This document shows, piece after piece, positions 8,526-18,884 of a DNA stretch of 40,586 bases (the first letter of the stretch is position 1; each line of letters starts with the position of its first letter). The position numbers and the translations under genes are program-made. The stretch covers positions 378,501-419,086 of the forward strand of contig CAUYUJ010014205.1 in assembly GCA_963575745.1 (NCBI GenBank). The letters run 5' to 3'. This DNA comes from Prorocentrum cordatum. Its lineage: Eukaryota > Sar > Dinophyceae > Prorocentrales > Prorocentraceae. The notes below the pieces were generated by a model. That model saw only the letters and a list, made by a program, of their open reading frames with translations. It had not been told where the DNA came from and ran no database searches.

Positions 8526-11500
8526 CTCCAGGTGATCAGCTAGAATTGCCGCGGTCTCATGTGTCTTAACGGCCGCAAGCGCCGACAGAAGTTCGATCGA
8601 CTACAGCGCTTCATGCAGAAGCGGGCGATCATCTTGCTTCAGGAGTGCCACGGCTGCGAGGACACGTTACGCAGCATTCTCAATCAGTACTCAACGGAGT
8701 ACACCATCACGTTCAACCCGGGAAAACACCGAGGGAGTGGAGGAGAGGCAATACTCATACCTTGGCATGCGGATTCTACTCTCCAGGATCTCTCTCCTGA
8801 TGTTCGCCCGGGCATTCTACACGAAATCATTGTCCCTGGGCGTATCTCATTGGTCACCATTTCCAACCCCGTGTCCCGCCAGGAGCTCCGCATTCTAAAT
8901 GTGCACAATCACGATCTGGGTGCAGATGATCGGCATAATGTGCGCCGGGCCTGGCTTGAGAGCTACTCGTGGGCGCACCGGGATGAGCTACGACGACTTT
9001 TCACTGCTGCGGGCGATTTCAATATTTCGGATAAGCCTGCATGTTCGGTAACACATCCAGAAGGACTCCCACGTGGGGAAGCCAGCCGGGCGCAGCATGC
9101 TCAACCATTTTGGAGGCGGCTTTTCTACGACAGCGGAATGGTGGAGATAGAGACGAATTTACCTACACATTCTTCGGCCCACCACCAATCTTGCAGCTAC
9201 ATTGACAGTGTTTTCGTTTCGGCTTCACCGCACTTTCTTCAAGAATCGGCTTGCACAGCCACGGTATTGGAAGAGGCACAACACTTAAGCGACTGGAAGC
9301 TGAGCGACCATGCCATCCTCGAGATCAAGCTACAGGCGAAAACGAACATGAGCAAGCAAGATCAGCACATCCCCGCATTCATTTTCAAGCACGAGCGTTT
9401 CAAGACACACGTTGCACAACACGTTCATGCTACAGCGTGGGAGCATTTGAGTACGACCCGAGCCTGGAAGACGTGCAAGGAGATCATGACGAATGCCGCT
9501 CGGGAGACCAGGAACGAGCTGTCACAGCTGCCCGCTGGGGACTTATCCGAGGGGGCGGGGGATTCGAGGCGGCTCACAATGCGGTCAATTGCTCGGTGTG
9601 TCTGGCAACAGGACATGCGATTGGCAGCGCGGCTGGTGGCCACCACGGAGCTGGGGAAGAAGTACCTGACCATCAACTGTAGCGCCATCGCCCCTGACCC
9701 CCAGGTGAGCATCACGGATATCGGCGACTACGAGAGCTACAATCGGTCTTTAAACATTGCGTGGGCGGAGCGTCAACAAAAACATGCTGCCGATCGACTC
9801 CAGCGACACCAACGTCATCAGGCAGGTGCTGAACATCAGCTCAGCGCGGCTGCTGCTCGCAAGCTGGCCCGCACCGCGCAGCGCCGAGCTATGATGTGGA
9901 TGCAACATCGACCTCGACTTGTCTTGGCAGGAGTTCGCATGGCGCAGCCTGGGGGATTTCAGCGACTCCTGGGCGATCCTCACTCTGATGCGCCTGGAGC
10001 GGCGCGACAGCCCGAGGAAATTGTCAAGGCCACCGCCAAACATTGGGGGCCGATCTTCCAGGACACCGCGGTGAGCGAAGCAGACATTGACACCTACCTC
10101 GACGAGCACATGCCGGCGCGCACGGCGCCCGACATCGCGACGCCCACTTACAACGACATGCGCGCCGTCATCGCCAAGAGCGCGGACGCCACACCAGGCC
10201 CAGATCGGCTCACCTACGCGGCGTGGGGCGCGCACGACAAGCTCAAGGAGTGCCTCTACGACATGATGCTGCACATGTTTCCGGGGCTTCTGTCCCGCCC
10301 GGCCTCAACTATGATGATTTGGTGGTGTTACCCAAAGGCGACGAGCCGGAGGATCGAGTGGAAGTCCTGCGCTACGCTCACGCTCTCCGGCCTCTGCTTC
10401 TCAAGAACAGCGACAGCAAGATTTTGGCAGCCACCATCAACGCAAAGCTCAAGACGGTTGCGCACAAGGAGGTACATCTCATACAGCAAGGATTCATTCC
10501 GAGACGGCAGTTCATCAAGCACATCGCCAGGCTGGACGCACGAGCGCGAATTGCATCCAACAAATCATCCGGAGCGCCCGAGCGTGAAGCAGAACTTCTT
10601 GCGTGCCCGAGCACGAAGCAGGATCCGGTGCGCCCGAGCTTGAAGCAGGACAAGCCGTGCTTCGTCAGCTTCGACATCAAGGCCGCTTTCCCGTCATTGG
10701 CACGGCGGTGGCAGTGGCGCGTGCTACGCCGGTTTCTTATTCCTGATGGCTTCATCAACGCGATCATGGCGCTGTACCAGAACAGCCTGGTCTTTGCAGA
10801 GTGGCGCACATGCACGAGCCCATGTTCTGGGCGACAGGCGGGGTAGCCCAAGGCTGCCCACTCTCCGGCACACTGTGGGCTCTGGCAATGGACCCGCTGC
10901 TGCGCCACCTTCACACCGACCTGGTGGAGACCGGAAATGGCGACGCGGGAGCATGCGCAGACGATGTCGGAGCTGTATTTCAAGATCTGACGGCGCTCCG
11001 GATCCTGCGACCAGTTTTCATGGCGGCTGAAAGTCTTGCCGCTCTGCGTTTGCAGACGGCCAAAACCGTCCTCGTTCCTTTGTGGTGCGAGGTCTCGCCA
11101 GAAACCCGTCTCACGATTTCGGAATCGATTAGACAGTTAGTGCCAGAATGGTCGAGGTTTAAGGTGGAGGGGGGTGCTCGTTACTTGGGTGTTCTGATGG
11201 GTCCTGGCGCCGCAAACCTCGACCAGTGGAAGGCAGCCGAGCAGAAGTGGCTAGAGCGCTCTTACATCATCCCGACTTCTCGTGCCCCTGCCGATGCGTC
11301 GCTTCGGTCATACTCGGCTGTTGCCCTCACCGTCCTCTCCTATCTCGCCCAATTTTTTAGACCTCTAGATTCCATGCTTTCCCGAGAGCTCGGATTATTG
11401 CATCGTGTCCTCCGCCTCCCTCCTAATTCGTTCGACGGCCCCACCCTCCACTCGCTTTGCGTTTGGCTGCCAGGTGGACGGCATCAGCCCCTCCCCCCGT

Positions 11501-12333
11501 GGAGCCAGGCCCATCTCTGGCGCACAGCAGCGTTTACAGTGCAGGATTGGGGCCCTTTGATCGAGGAGCTTCGCACCAGCGCAGAAGACGCCCTTTCGCT
11601 ACCGCAGGTCGTCCAAGGAAATTGGTCATGCCAGCTCCGGAAAGAGCCCCGAGCGATTGTGCAGCGCTGGGCGGATGCTGTTGGTAGCACGCCTTGGCAT
11701 AAACTTTCACGTTCGCGTCTCTACGTGGCTAGCCCGGCTGCCACGCGTGGCTGTTCTGATGCTGTCGCTGCGCATCGCCGGCCCCGACCACAGAGCCTCT
11801 ACCTTTCCTCCTTGATCACCTCCCTCTTCCCCGACTCCGTGCCTCATCTCCTCAGGCGCCGATGCGAAAAGTGGTTGGGTGAACACGCCGCCCCACCAGT
11901 CACAGAACTAGGGCAAGCGTGGTCGGAGTTGAGGTTGGTTTTATTGGCCTCGCGGCCGGCATGGATTTGGGCCCACCTGAAAACTATAGCAGGAGGGTGG
12001 ACGACCACACACAGGGTCAAGGTGGAAACACCCAGATCGTGCCTTTTCGGTTGTCACATGTGCCCTGATGCTTTTCCCCACTACCTCTCGTGTCCCCGCC
12101 TCCACGGTTCTATGTCTCTTGCTCGATTTCCTCTCCCTCTGGATCCTCTGATTCGTTTAGGGCTCGCGCTCCCGCATTTGTATACCACACAATTTGAGCG
12201 CGAGCATGCTCATGCTTACACTGTCCTGTGCTTTCACTTGTACAACAAAGTGCGGCACGCTGCTTCGCCTCCTCACACGCAAGCTGCATACGTTAACTTA
12301 CTGAAAGCAGCGCAAGCTGCAATCAGCATGTAG
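8526..12333 (+). pseudogene. LINE ORF2: endonuclease plus reverse transcriptase, broken
   Basis: Three consecutive frames carry one protein. Frame 1 (to about 10280) is an endonuclease/exonuclease/phosphatase domain: from the methionine at 8559, LLQECHG (Glu29), NVHNHDL, AAGDFNI (Asp153, Asn155), YIDSVFVS (Asp216) and SDH (residues 249-251), so the catalytic set is present. Just upstream the frame reads I-S-stop-N-C-R-G-L, where TAG at 8541-8543 replaces the expected Trp. The RT domain starts with TPGPDRLTY, shifts frame at about 10275-10305, continues with YDDLVVLPKGDE and motif A SFDIKAAFPS (10667-10690), and shifts again near 10800. It then shows motif B GVAQGCPLSG (10840-10869), motif C CADD (10954-10965, Cys in place of the usual Tyr) and RYLGVLMG. 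A C-x3-C..H-x4-C zinc knuckle lies at 12040-12093. Both shifts are the kind a 1-bp deletion gives. The protein would nick DNA and copy element RNA. No RNase H domain was seen. Confidence 0.85.
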
Positions 12334-12365
12334 TTGTGACGACGTTCGGCGCTCAGCTACTTGCG

Positions 12366-12402
12366 CTCCTCCTCCTCCTCCTCCTCCTCCTCCTCCTCCT
12401 CC
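12366..12402 (+). repeat. (CTC)n tract at the 3' side of the LINE
   Basis: About 12 CTC triplets, 33 bp after the ORF2 stop. It resembles the tract at 7430-7471 and may be a simple-repeat tail in place of poly(A), or the target microsatellite. Confidence 0.9.
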
Positions 12403-12477
12403 TCCCCTCCTCTTCCTTCGTGTTTGCTGCTGCTTCTGCTTGTCGTCGTCCCGTCATGGTGCCCTGCCCCTGGGGCC

Positions 12478-12670
12478 CACCAAGGCATGAGGGAGCAAAC
12501 CCGATTTGTCTGGCTGATGCCCCAGGGAGGCCGGGGCTTGGGACGCGTCGGCCACCGCCGCCCTCTCTCTTGACGGTGGCCCTGACGAGGTGTGGGGAGT
12601 GGGTGGCGAAACGCGCCCAGAGTCCAGCAAGGCACGAGGGTCCAAACCCGATTTGTCTGGCTGGTGCTTT
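12478..12670 (+). repeat. Direct repeat pair, 147 bp apart
   Basis: Segments 12478-12522 and 12625-12667 share CAAGGCA, GAGGG, CAAACCCGATTTGTCTGGCT and TGC. They may be 3'-flanking host DNA or a tandem duplication. No coding role is visible. Confidence 0.7.
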
Positions 12671-12939
12671 GGGGTGGCATGTGCTCACGGGAGGTTGCAG
12701 CACCGCTCAAAGATGTGTTATTTAATCGAACCTGCAGGTTGGCCCCTTGATTGTTTTCCGAGCAGTGCTGCTTCTATTGTAGCGATCGGCCGCTGACATC
12801 TTCGCTGAAGTTTTGAAAGAGCGCGCTCGAGGCACATTTCCAACTAGAAGGAGGACCCCAGCTTGAAGCTACTCCCTCCTCTCCCTTCGAAAGGCCCCCG
12901 CCCTTCCTTTGCGAGCATTTCGGAGCTAGGGGGCCCAAA
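12671..12939. other. No supported gene
   Basis: Short unique-looking sequence leading into the G-run/C-run palindromes. No credible frame. Confidence 0.5.
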
Positions 12940-13115
12940 GCTAAACAGGGGGCTTCCAAGCTACCCCCCCCTCCTCTTTCCGGAGCTCAAGGTTAGCCCG
13001 GGCTCGCCTTTCAAAGGGGGGGCTTCCGAAGCTCCCCCCCCATACTTTTGTTCGGATGTTGTAGTTGGGGGGTCCTTGGCTAAGGGGGGGGGGCTTGGAA
13101 GCTACCCCCCCTTCC
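12940..13115. repeat. Three G-run/C-run palindromes spaced ~68 bp
   Basis: Hairpin-forming units at 12948-12968, 13016-13041 and 13084-13112. Each is a run of G, then GCTT, two or three bases, AAGC, then a run of C (for example GGGGGGGCTTCCGAAGC followed by TCCCCCC). Spacing is about 68 bp. The flanking sequence 12860-13190 is a degenerate form of the same G-run/C-run pattern. Confidence 0.75.
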
Positions 13116-13202
13116 CCTCCTTTTCGGGGCCCAGGGTAATCCTGGGCTCCCCTTCTCCAAGAGGGGGCGGGCTTCCGTTTCGGAGCTATGTTATTTCTTT
13201 GA

Positions 13203-14263
13203 TGTTCGGCGCCCTTTTGTTGTCGGCGTGCTTACGGTTTTCGGCTTCTCTTTTGTTCTCGTCGCATCTTTGGTTGTCGGCGTCACTTTGGCCTTTGGCA
13301 CCCCTTCGGCCTTTGGCGCCCCTTCGGTTTTCGACGCTCCTTTGGCTTTCGGTGCCCCTTTGGTGTTCGGCGCCGCTGTGGTTTTCGGCGCCCCCTTTGG
13401 TTTTCGGCGGCCCTTTGGTTTTCGGCGCATGGTTGATTTCTGGCGCCCTCTAGGGTTCCGGCGCCCCTTCGGTTTTCGGCGACTTCTTGGTTTTCGGCGA
13501 CCTTTTGTCGATCGGCGCCCCTTTAGCTATCGGCGTTTTGGGGGTCTTCGGCGCCCCTTTGGTTTTCGGCGCCTGTTAGGTTTCCCGCGCCCCTTTGGTT
13601 TTTCAGCGCTCTTGCGGTTTCTTGGATTTTCGACGCCTTTTTTGTTTTCGGCGCCCTGTCCGTATTCGGAGTTTCTGTTGTTTTCGGCGCCCCTTTCGTT
13701 TTTGGCGCCCTTTTGGTTATCGGCGCCCCTTTGGTTTTTCGGCGCCCTTTTTATTGGTTTTCGGCGCCCCTTTTGTTTTCGGCGCTCCTCTTGGTTTTCG
13801 GCGCCCCTTGGCTATTCGGCGCCCGTTTGGTTTTCAGCGACCTATTGTTTTTTTCGGCGCCCCTTTGGTTTTCGGTGTCCTTTTGGTTTTCGGTGTCCTC
13901 TATGTTTCCGCCGCATCTTTGGTTTTCGGCGTTTTTTGTGTTCGGCGCTTGTTTGGTTTCTGTTATCCTTTTGGTTTTCTGCGCCCCCTTGGTTTTCGGC
14001 GCCCCTTTGCTTTTCGACGCCCCTTTGCTTTTCGGCGCTTCTTTGGTTCTCGGCGCCCTTGTGGTTTTCGGCGCCCCTGTGGTTTTCGGCGCTCCTTTGA
14101 TTTTTGGCGCCGTTTTGGTGTTCGGTGCTTTTTTGGTTTTCGGCGCCCCTGTGGTTTTCGGCACCGTCCTGGTTTACGGTGCCCCTTCTGGTGTTTGGCG
14201 ACACTTTGATCGTTGGCGCCCTATTGATTTTCGACGCCCCTTTGGTTTTCGGCGTCCGTCGCC
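13203..14263 (+). repeat. 18-bp minisatellite, about 59 units
   Basis: Consensus GGTTTTCGGCGCCCCTTT, diverged between units. Because 18 is a multiple of 3 and the unit has no stop, frames on both strands stay open for 200-290 codons (repeats such as VFGAPL, GFRRPF and, antisense, PKTKGA). I treat these frames as by-products. There is no start context, signal or domain, and many unit-length exceptions break the frames. Confidence 0.85.
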
Positions 14264-14269
14264 AGATCA

Positions 14270-14588
14270 CAAGGCGAAGAGGGTCGACCGCGTCAAAGAA
14301 TACAGCCCCGCCGATTTCCAATCATTTGAATACAGTATGGAATCGCGTGAGCGATTTCACGGCCAAGGGCAGCTTGCAGCGCTGCGGACGCGCGAATGGC
14401 GTGTCCCAGTTTTTCCGCTTGGTGGACTAGGCGTCAATATCTCGCATTCGGGCTTTGCAATGCGTTCGATACAGAGTGGAGCATTTGCAAGCAGGCCGCT
14501 CGCTGTCGGCTGCTCAGGCAATAAGGCGATGATGCCGAGCACGACCAGAGTAGACCCCATCATATAGTGATCGCGCCGGTTGAGGAGA
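14270..14588. other. No supported gene
   Basis: Unique-looking sequence between the minisatellite and the minus-strand LINE remnant. Short frames only. Confidence 0.5.
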
Positions 14589-14936
14589 TCAGTGTAGACC
14601 CAAAAAACATTGGGAGGGAGGGTAGTGACAACCCGAGGGGTCCCAGTGGTCGACCCTTACAGCCGTGTTAGCCTTGAACACCTTCGCGGCGCGGTGGACA
14701 TCCAAGGGCCCAAGAGGCTCCAAATCCCCCACGGATTCAAGAGGCCGTGGCTTCAACGTGTCCAACAACCCCATCACGGCCTCACGACTTCGTGGGGGAA
14801 ACTTGCCAAAAGCCATTCCAGAATTGCTCACTGTACTCCATATCATCAGCAAGCTGTTTAGCATCGCTCGGCGTGACCAAGTGCTCGAGATCAGCGCTTG
14901 AGTCGAACTTACGCCAGGAACGCACACGTTTGGCAC
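14589..14936 (-). pseudogene. Possible linker/start of RT domain, LINE remnant
   Basis: Minus-strand frame of 115 codons. Its C-terminal half (PLDVHRAAKVFKANTAVRVDHWDP) resembles the conserved entry to an RT domain, where a substrate-grip segment ends in G/V-x-D-x-W. The frame stops before any catalytic motif. Assignment rests on this short stretch and on position downstream of the endonuclease remnant, so it is tentative. Confidence 0.4.
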
Positions 14937-15376
14937 CTCGAGGGAGGGCCAAACTGAACCACTGCTTCGTTCCCGCCGCCGAAGTGGATCGCGCCTCCGA
15001 CCAGCGGTGAGAGCATCAAGATCGGCCCCCTGAAGACGATTTGCAATCTGAGCTGGCCACCATTCACTACCCGAACATACCCAGGAACATTGGAAACAGC
15101 AGCTTGACTAGCGAGACCCCGAGGCACGGTCCCAAGGCACAACATTCCCCTGTCTGGTTTTCGGGCTCGACTGAACCAGTATCCCCCAGAGGGTTTGCAA
15201 GACACGCGCCTAGAAACCGAAGGCTGGATCCTGAAAGTTTCGTTCCGGTATTGGAAACTGATGGCCAGCAGCATGCGGCAGCAACTTGTCGGTCAAACAA
15301 ATTGTGGGTTCAGGCTTCCCGGAGGATGATTTCCTACGGCAGGCCAGGGCCGCCACATTCGGGGAAAGGTTGAGGC

Positions 15377-15933
15377 TCAACACGTCGCCACAGAGTCTGT
15401 TCTACAATCTCGTGAGAGGTGGAAATGCTCAAACACCCGCGCGACTTGAATCTGGAGGGAGCGTGCTTCTCCCTTTTCATAGCCTGCAAGATCGTCAGAA
15501 GCAACGACATGATCGATCAGATATCTTCTCTGCGTGCAAGTGAACACAGCATCCAAAGGGAGAATCGATCGTGCTCTGGCAAGCTGCTGGAAACCACACA
15601 ACTCAATGCCTGTGATTGGCACACTGAAACCTTCCATCAAGACCCACGGTCTAGACAGTGTTCCAACGACCTCGGGGTTTTTCTTCCAGGCTTGACACCC
15701 ACCAAGTAAGCAAGTCCAACGGCTATCACAGCTCGCTTTTTTAAGCCCACGGGAAAACCAACATATTCTTTGAGCCAGGTCCGCAACGGATTCAGCGCTA
15801 GACAAAAGAGCTGTCGGAAACTCAATCCCAGAGACACCAGAGCTCCAATTTCACAATGGGCAGGGGGGACGGCAGTCTGGACGTGAGGGCGCCACATTTG
15901 CTGGTCTGCGCGTGGCAAGCTTGACAACATCAC
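15377..15933 (-). pseudogene. Apurinic-endonuclease-like domain remnant of a LINE
   Basis: Two overlapping minus-strand frames. In the frame 15805-15377 the segment PWVLMEGFSVPITGIEL looks like a decayed GDFN motif (usual form V-L-x-GDFN-x-P). Forty residues later YLIDHVVASDDL matches the I-D-x-V-x-S motif of endonuclease/exonuclease/phosphatase domains. The catalytic Asp and Asn of GDFN are replaced by Glu-Gly and Ser, so the domain is dead. The neighbouring frame 15933-15637 (RTWLKEYVGFPVGLKKR) probably carries the preceding part after a frameshift. Confidence 0.6.
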
Positions 15934-16704
15934 ATTACAGGGGAATGCCCACAGAAGAGAAATCCATCACATGTTGGCTTCACGCTCCTGGCAAAAGCCA
16001 ATAGAACCTTGTTCCAACCCGATGCGTTGCAGAAAGAAGCTCGGTTGCCGTGGGAGTGTTCCGACTCACGTGTCGTACCGGGTTGTCGCCACCCGCGCGG
16101 CCGTCTTGCTGCAGGGGGCACGGGCTGCACCCTTTGGGCGGCCGTTGGGCCTCCAACGTTGCCGACATTCTTGATTGGCAGTGCAGGTGGAAGATCAGGT
16201 CCATTGCCCAGCATCTGCTCCATGACTCTGTCGAGGCGGATTGGTCCTCGCGGATGGTCGTGCGCTTCTTGGTAGTTTGTTGGCGTGTTTGGCGAACGAA
16301 TAGGGATTTCATGCGGTTGCATTCTTCCTCAGACAAGGTCTGTTTGGCAGACCTCTTCTCGAGCTCAGACGACTCAGGTATTATTACCACTCATTCTCGG
16401 CCACCTCTGATTTGGTATCTCCCATGTCGACGGCAGTAGATTGCTAATTGCGACGCTTGGCCTCACAGCACTCGAATCGCCGATGATTAGTGGCACACAA
16501 GTCATGAAGCAATCCAATGGGCATGGAAACCAGATCAGGCGGTCGCAAAGGCGCCTGACCCTGCGGAGGAGGTACAACAGCAGGTCGGGCAGGATGAGCT
16601 TCATGAACACCAGGTGCGGCAGCACCAGGCACAGGAACTCCTCCCACGGGTGCACCTCCAGCAGGTTCGACACCGCCTGCTGGAGGAGCTGGACTTGTTT
16701 CTCA

Positions 16705-17280
16705 TTATTGTCGTTGTTTTGCGGCAAGAGCTTCACGAATGATTCGGGCTTCTTCTGCACGAAGGTCTTCACGATCATGATCTGGATTGAGTCGGGCCGT
16801 GGCTGTGATGGCTTCCCCCAGCTCGGCCTGCCGTGGCGTAATCGTAGAAACAGTGTCATGACGTGCCTCGTCCGCCTTATCCAAAGCTTCGCGGAAGTTG
16901 TCGATGGCAGCCCAGGTAGCCCAGGTGGATATTAGTTTCTTCTGCGCCATCCGTTCAGCGCGTGATTTACGTTCCAAATGTTTGGACATACGGGTGATCG
17001 TGAACGCGATCTTTTTCTCGAGCTCGTTTGCGAAAACGGTTTGAGGATCTTGGATAGGTCTTGTAGGTTTACGTGGTCCCTTCCCCCAAGACAGCAGCCA
17101 TTCTTGGGAACGTGTTGGCCAGCTGCTGCAGCTGGCGCACGAGCTCTTCACTCTCATCGGATGGTCCACCAGGCACAGCAGCAGGAGACGACGGTGACAA
17201 GTAGTCGGCGCCGCAGCAGCGGCTCCAGTTCCAGTGGCCGTATCTGTCGAACTTCCAGTGGCCACAATTTTACATTGCAT
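16705..17280 (-). pseudogene. Coiled-coil ORF1-like frame of the LINE remnant
   Basis: A minus-strand frame of 191 codons. From about residue 85 it is strongly helical and charged: FANELEKKIAFTITRMSKHL, then KSRAERMAQKK, then DNFREALDKADEARHD and LRAEEARIIREALAAKQRQ. This suits a coiled-coil nucleic-acid-binding ORF1 protein. The first 80 residues are low complexity and may not be coding. Upstream position relative to the endonuclease remnant on the same strand supports the role. There is no direct family motif. Confidence 0.45.
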
Positions 17281-17466
17281 GGAGTAGGTCTGCGTGGCAC
17301 CATAATTACGGCGCCTGTAATAGTCATGGCCATCACGGCGACGGTCACGATTGTTCCATGGATGGCGTTATTGCCACCCCATCTTTGTTGTTGCGAACGG
17401 ATGTGGGGGACAGGTACAGTATACAGGAGCTGCACGTCAGTGCAGGAAAGGTGGGATCGAATTTGG

Positions 17467-17515
17467 GAGGAGGAGGAGGAGGAGGAGGAGGAGGACGAGG
17501 CGGAGGGAGAAGGAG
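17467..17515 (+). repeat. (GGA)n-rich tract
   Basis: A (GGA)n run followed by GGACGAGGCGGAGGGAGAAGGAG. In minus-strand sense it is a (TCC)n tract upstream of the minus-strand LINE remnant. Confidence 0.85.
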
Positions 17516-18449
17516 CCACCGTGCCCTCTTCCCCCATGTTTCCCCCTCGGCCAGGCGGTGGGCAGCCAGACGGGGTTCATGCTGGACGCTGGTATGGACC
17601 GTGCCATTGACTTCCCGAAGGCATTCCCGCTGTACTCCAGGACGCTCCCCGCTCTTGGAGCTAATTGCCCGTCCTCGCTCTTCTCATCCGCTTGCTACTG
17701 TTGCTCACCATATCCAGCGTGGGAGGCACATGGTTGAATACAACTTGCGATCTTCTCTTGTCGTCGGCGTTGCACCACCATCAACGAATCGATGACGGGC
17801 GCTGGCTCTCTGCATGTTTGCCCTTGTCTACACCTCGAGGTGCACCAGCAAGTTCTTCGAAGCCAATGTTGGAGCCCAGGGGAGCGTGCATTTCGAAGCT
17901 CCGGTGTTGGACCTGGCGCCTTTGATAGCAAGCATAGGGCGAGGTTGCCTGCGGGAGGTCAGAACACATGTGACTCGCCCTCCAGACCTTGCAGCACCGA
18001 CGTATGTATGTGGTTTATCGCTTGTCAGCCCCTCAGCACTCGGTGTCCGTCGCTTCGTGTGCCCGGTGGTGTTGTGGGCGGCACCGCCATGCGGCTCTGC
18101 CCAACGGCAGAATGTCGGCCGTGCGTTCGGATTGCAGCACGCCTCGAGAGCTTCAATGATCGGCACTATCGGTGCATCACGCAGTGCGCTGGTTCATGGT
18201 GGGCTCTATCGTTTCGGCTCCTGCGCACGTGAAAGTGGGCAGCTGACGAGACAGTTCCGCCGTTCATTGGTCAGCCAAAAGATGGTTTAGCCACGCGCGC
18301 GCTATGGTGCGAGCAGGCATCATGTCGCTCATCTCTCATCTTGTCTTACATGACCGTGTCTACCAAAGTTTGCGAAGATGAGTAGATCGGTCGCATTCAG
18401 AGTGTGGCCAGATTACTCATGGACTGCTGCCATCCCGCCACCGTGCCCG
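17516..18449. other. No supported gene
   Basis: Unique-looking sequence with several short frames on both strands. A short + strand stretch near 17590-17660 (MDRAIDFPKAFPLYSRTLPALG) reads like protein but cannot be identified or extended. Confidence 0.45.
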
Positions 18450-18850
18450 GGTGTTGTCCAGGGGCCTTTTGAAGGTCTCCAAGAGTCTTAAGAGTCTCTC
18501 AGGAAGATCCTTCGGCATTCTTGGAGACCTTTTGGGGGGGTTGGGGGGGCTTCTCTGGGAGGCTTGGGGGCTTGCTAGCGTTCTCGGGGGCCATCTTAAA
18601 TGGATGGACTATGGGGCAACCGTTTTGGAACATTTTTGAGCCTGTCTTGGAGGTTTGCGGGCCGACTTAGGACGATCGCGATTGCCGTCTGGGCTCTTCC
18701 GGAATGTCTTGGGTGGTTCTCGGAGCTCTTTTGAACGGTCGTGGAGCTCTCTGCAGCCATTTTGAGGTTGAGACGAGAATCCAAGACGATTGAGCTTTAG
18801 CATTGAAGGATATTTTGGGCATCGCTTGAAGCATCTTCGAGTCTCTCTTG
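18450..18850 (-). repeat. CTTGGAG/CTTTTGG-type degenerate block
   Basis: Recurrent TCTTGGAG, GTCTTAAGAG, TTTTGGGGGGG and GGGCCATCTT elements, a diverged minus-strand relative of the CCAAGAGGCCC super-repeat. Confidence 0.5.
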
Positions 18851-18884
18851 GAGCTTGTGGGGCACGAAGTGGATCCTTGTCAGG

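Larger units (their letters stand above)
7430..12410 (+). mobile_element. APE-type LINE (non-LTR retrotransposon), nearly full length, inactive
   Basis: Ordered parts: (CTC)n tract at 7430-7471, coiled-coil ORF1 at 7499-8368, ORF2 with apurinic-endonuclease-like and reverse-transcriptase domains at 8526-12333, a very short 3' segment, then a second (CTC)n tract at 12366-12402. There are no LTRs and no integrase, and the endonuclease-RT order is that of APE-type non-LTR elements. ORF2 carries one nonsense codon and two frameshifts, so this copy cannot make the full enzyme. The true ends are unknown. The flanking (CTC)n tracts may be the target site, the tail, or both. I saw no obvious target-site duplication beyond the repeats. 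Confidence 0.85.
14589..17280 (-). mobile_element. Degenerate LINE remnant on the minus strand
   Basis: Reading the minus strand from right to left there is a coiled-coil ORF1-like frame (17280-16705), diverged sequence, an endonuclease remnant (15933-15377) and what may be the start of an RT domain (14936-14589). A (TCC)n tract in minus-strand sense lies upstream at 17510-17467, echoing the + strand LINE. Every part is broken by stops or frameshifts, and the RT palm is missing. The family differs from the 7.4-kb LINE. Confidence 0.6.

Noticed and set aside
13228-14567. Overlapping frames that look like hydrophobic membrane proteins (VFGAPL repeats)
   Set aside because: Translation of the 18-bp minisatellite. 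Equally long frames exist in other phases and antisense.
18755-18764. AGCCATTTTG, a ten-base match to the middle of the spliced leader
   Set aside because: It continues AGGTTGAG and not GCTCAAG, and lies inside a degenerate repeat block. It is not adjacent to the relic array.
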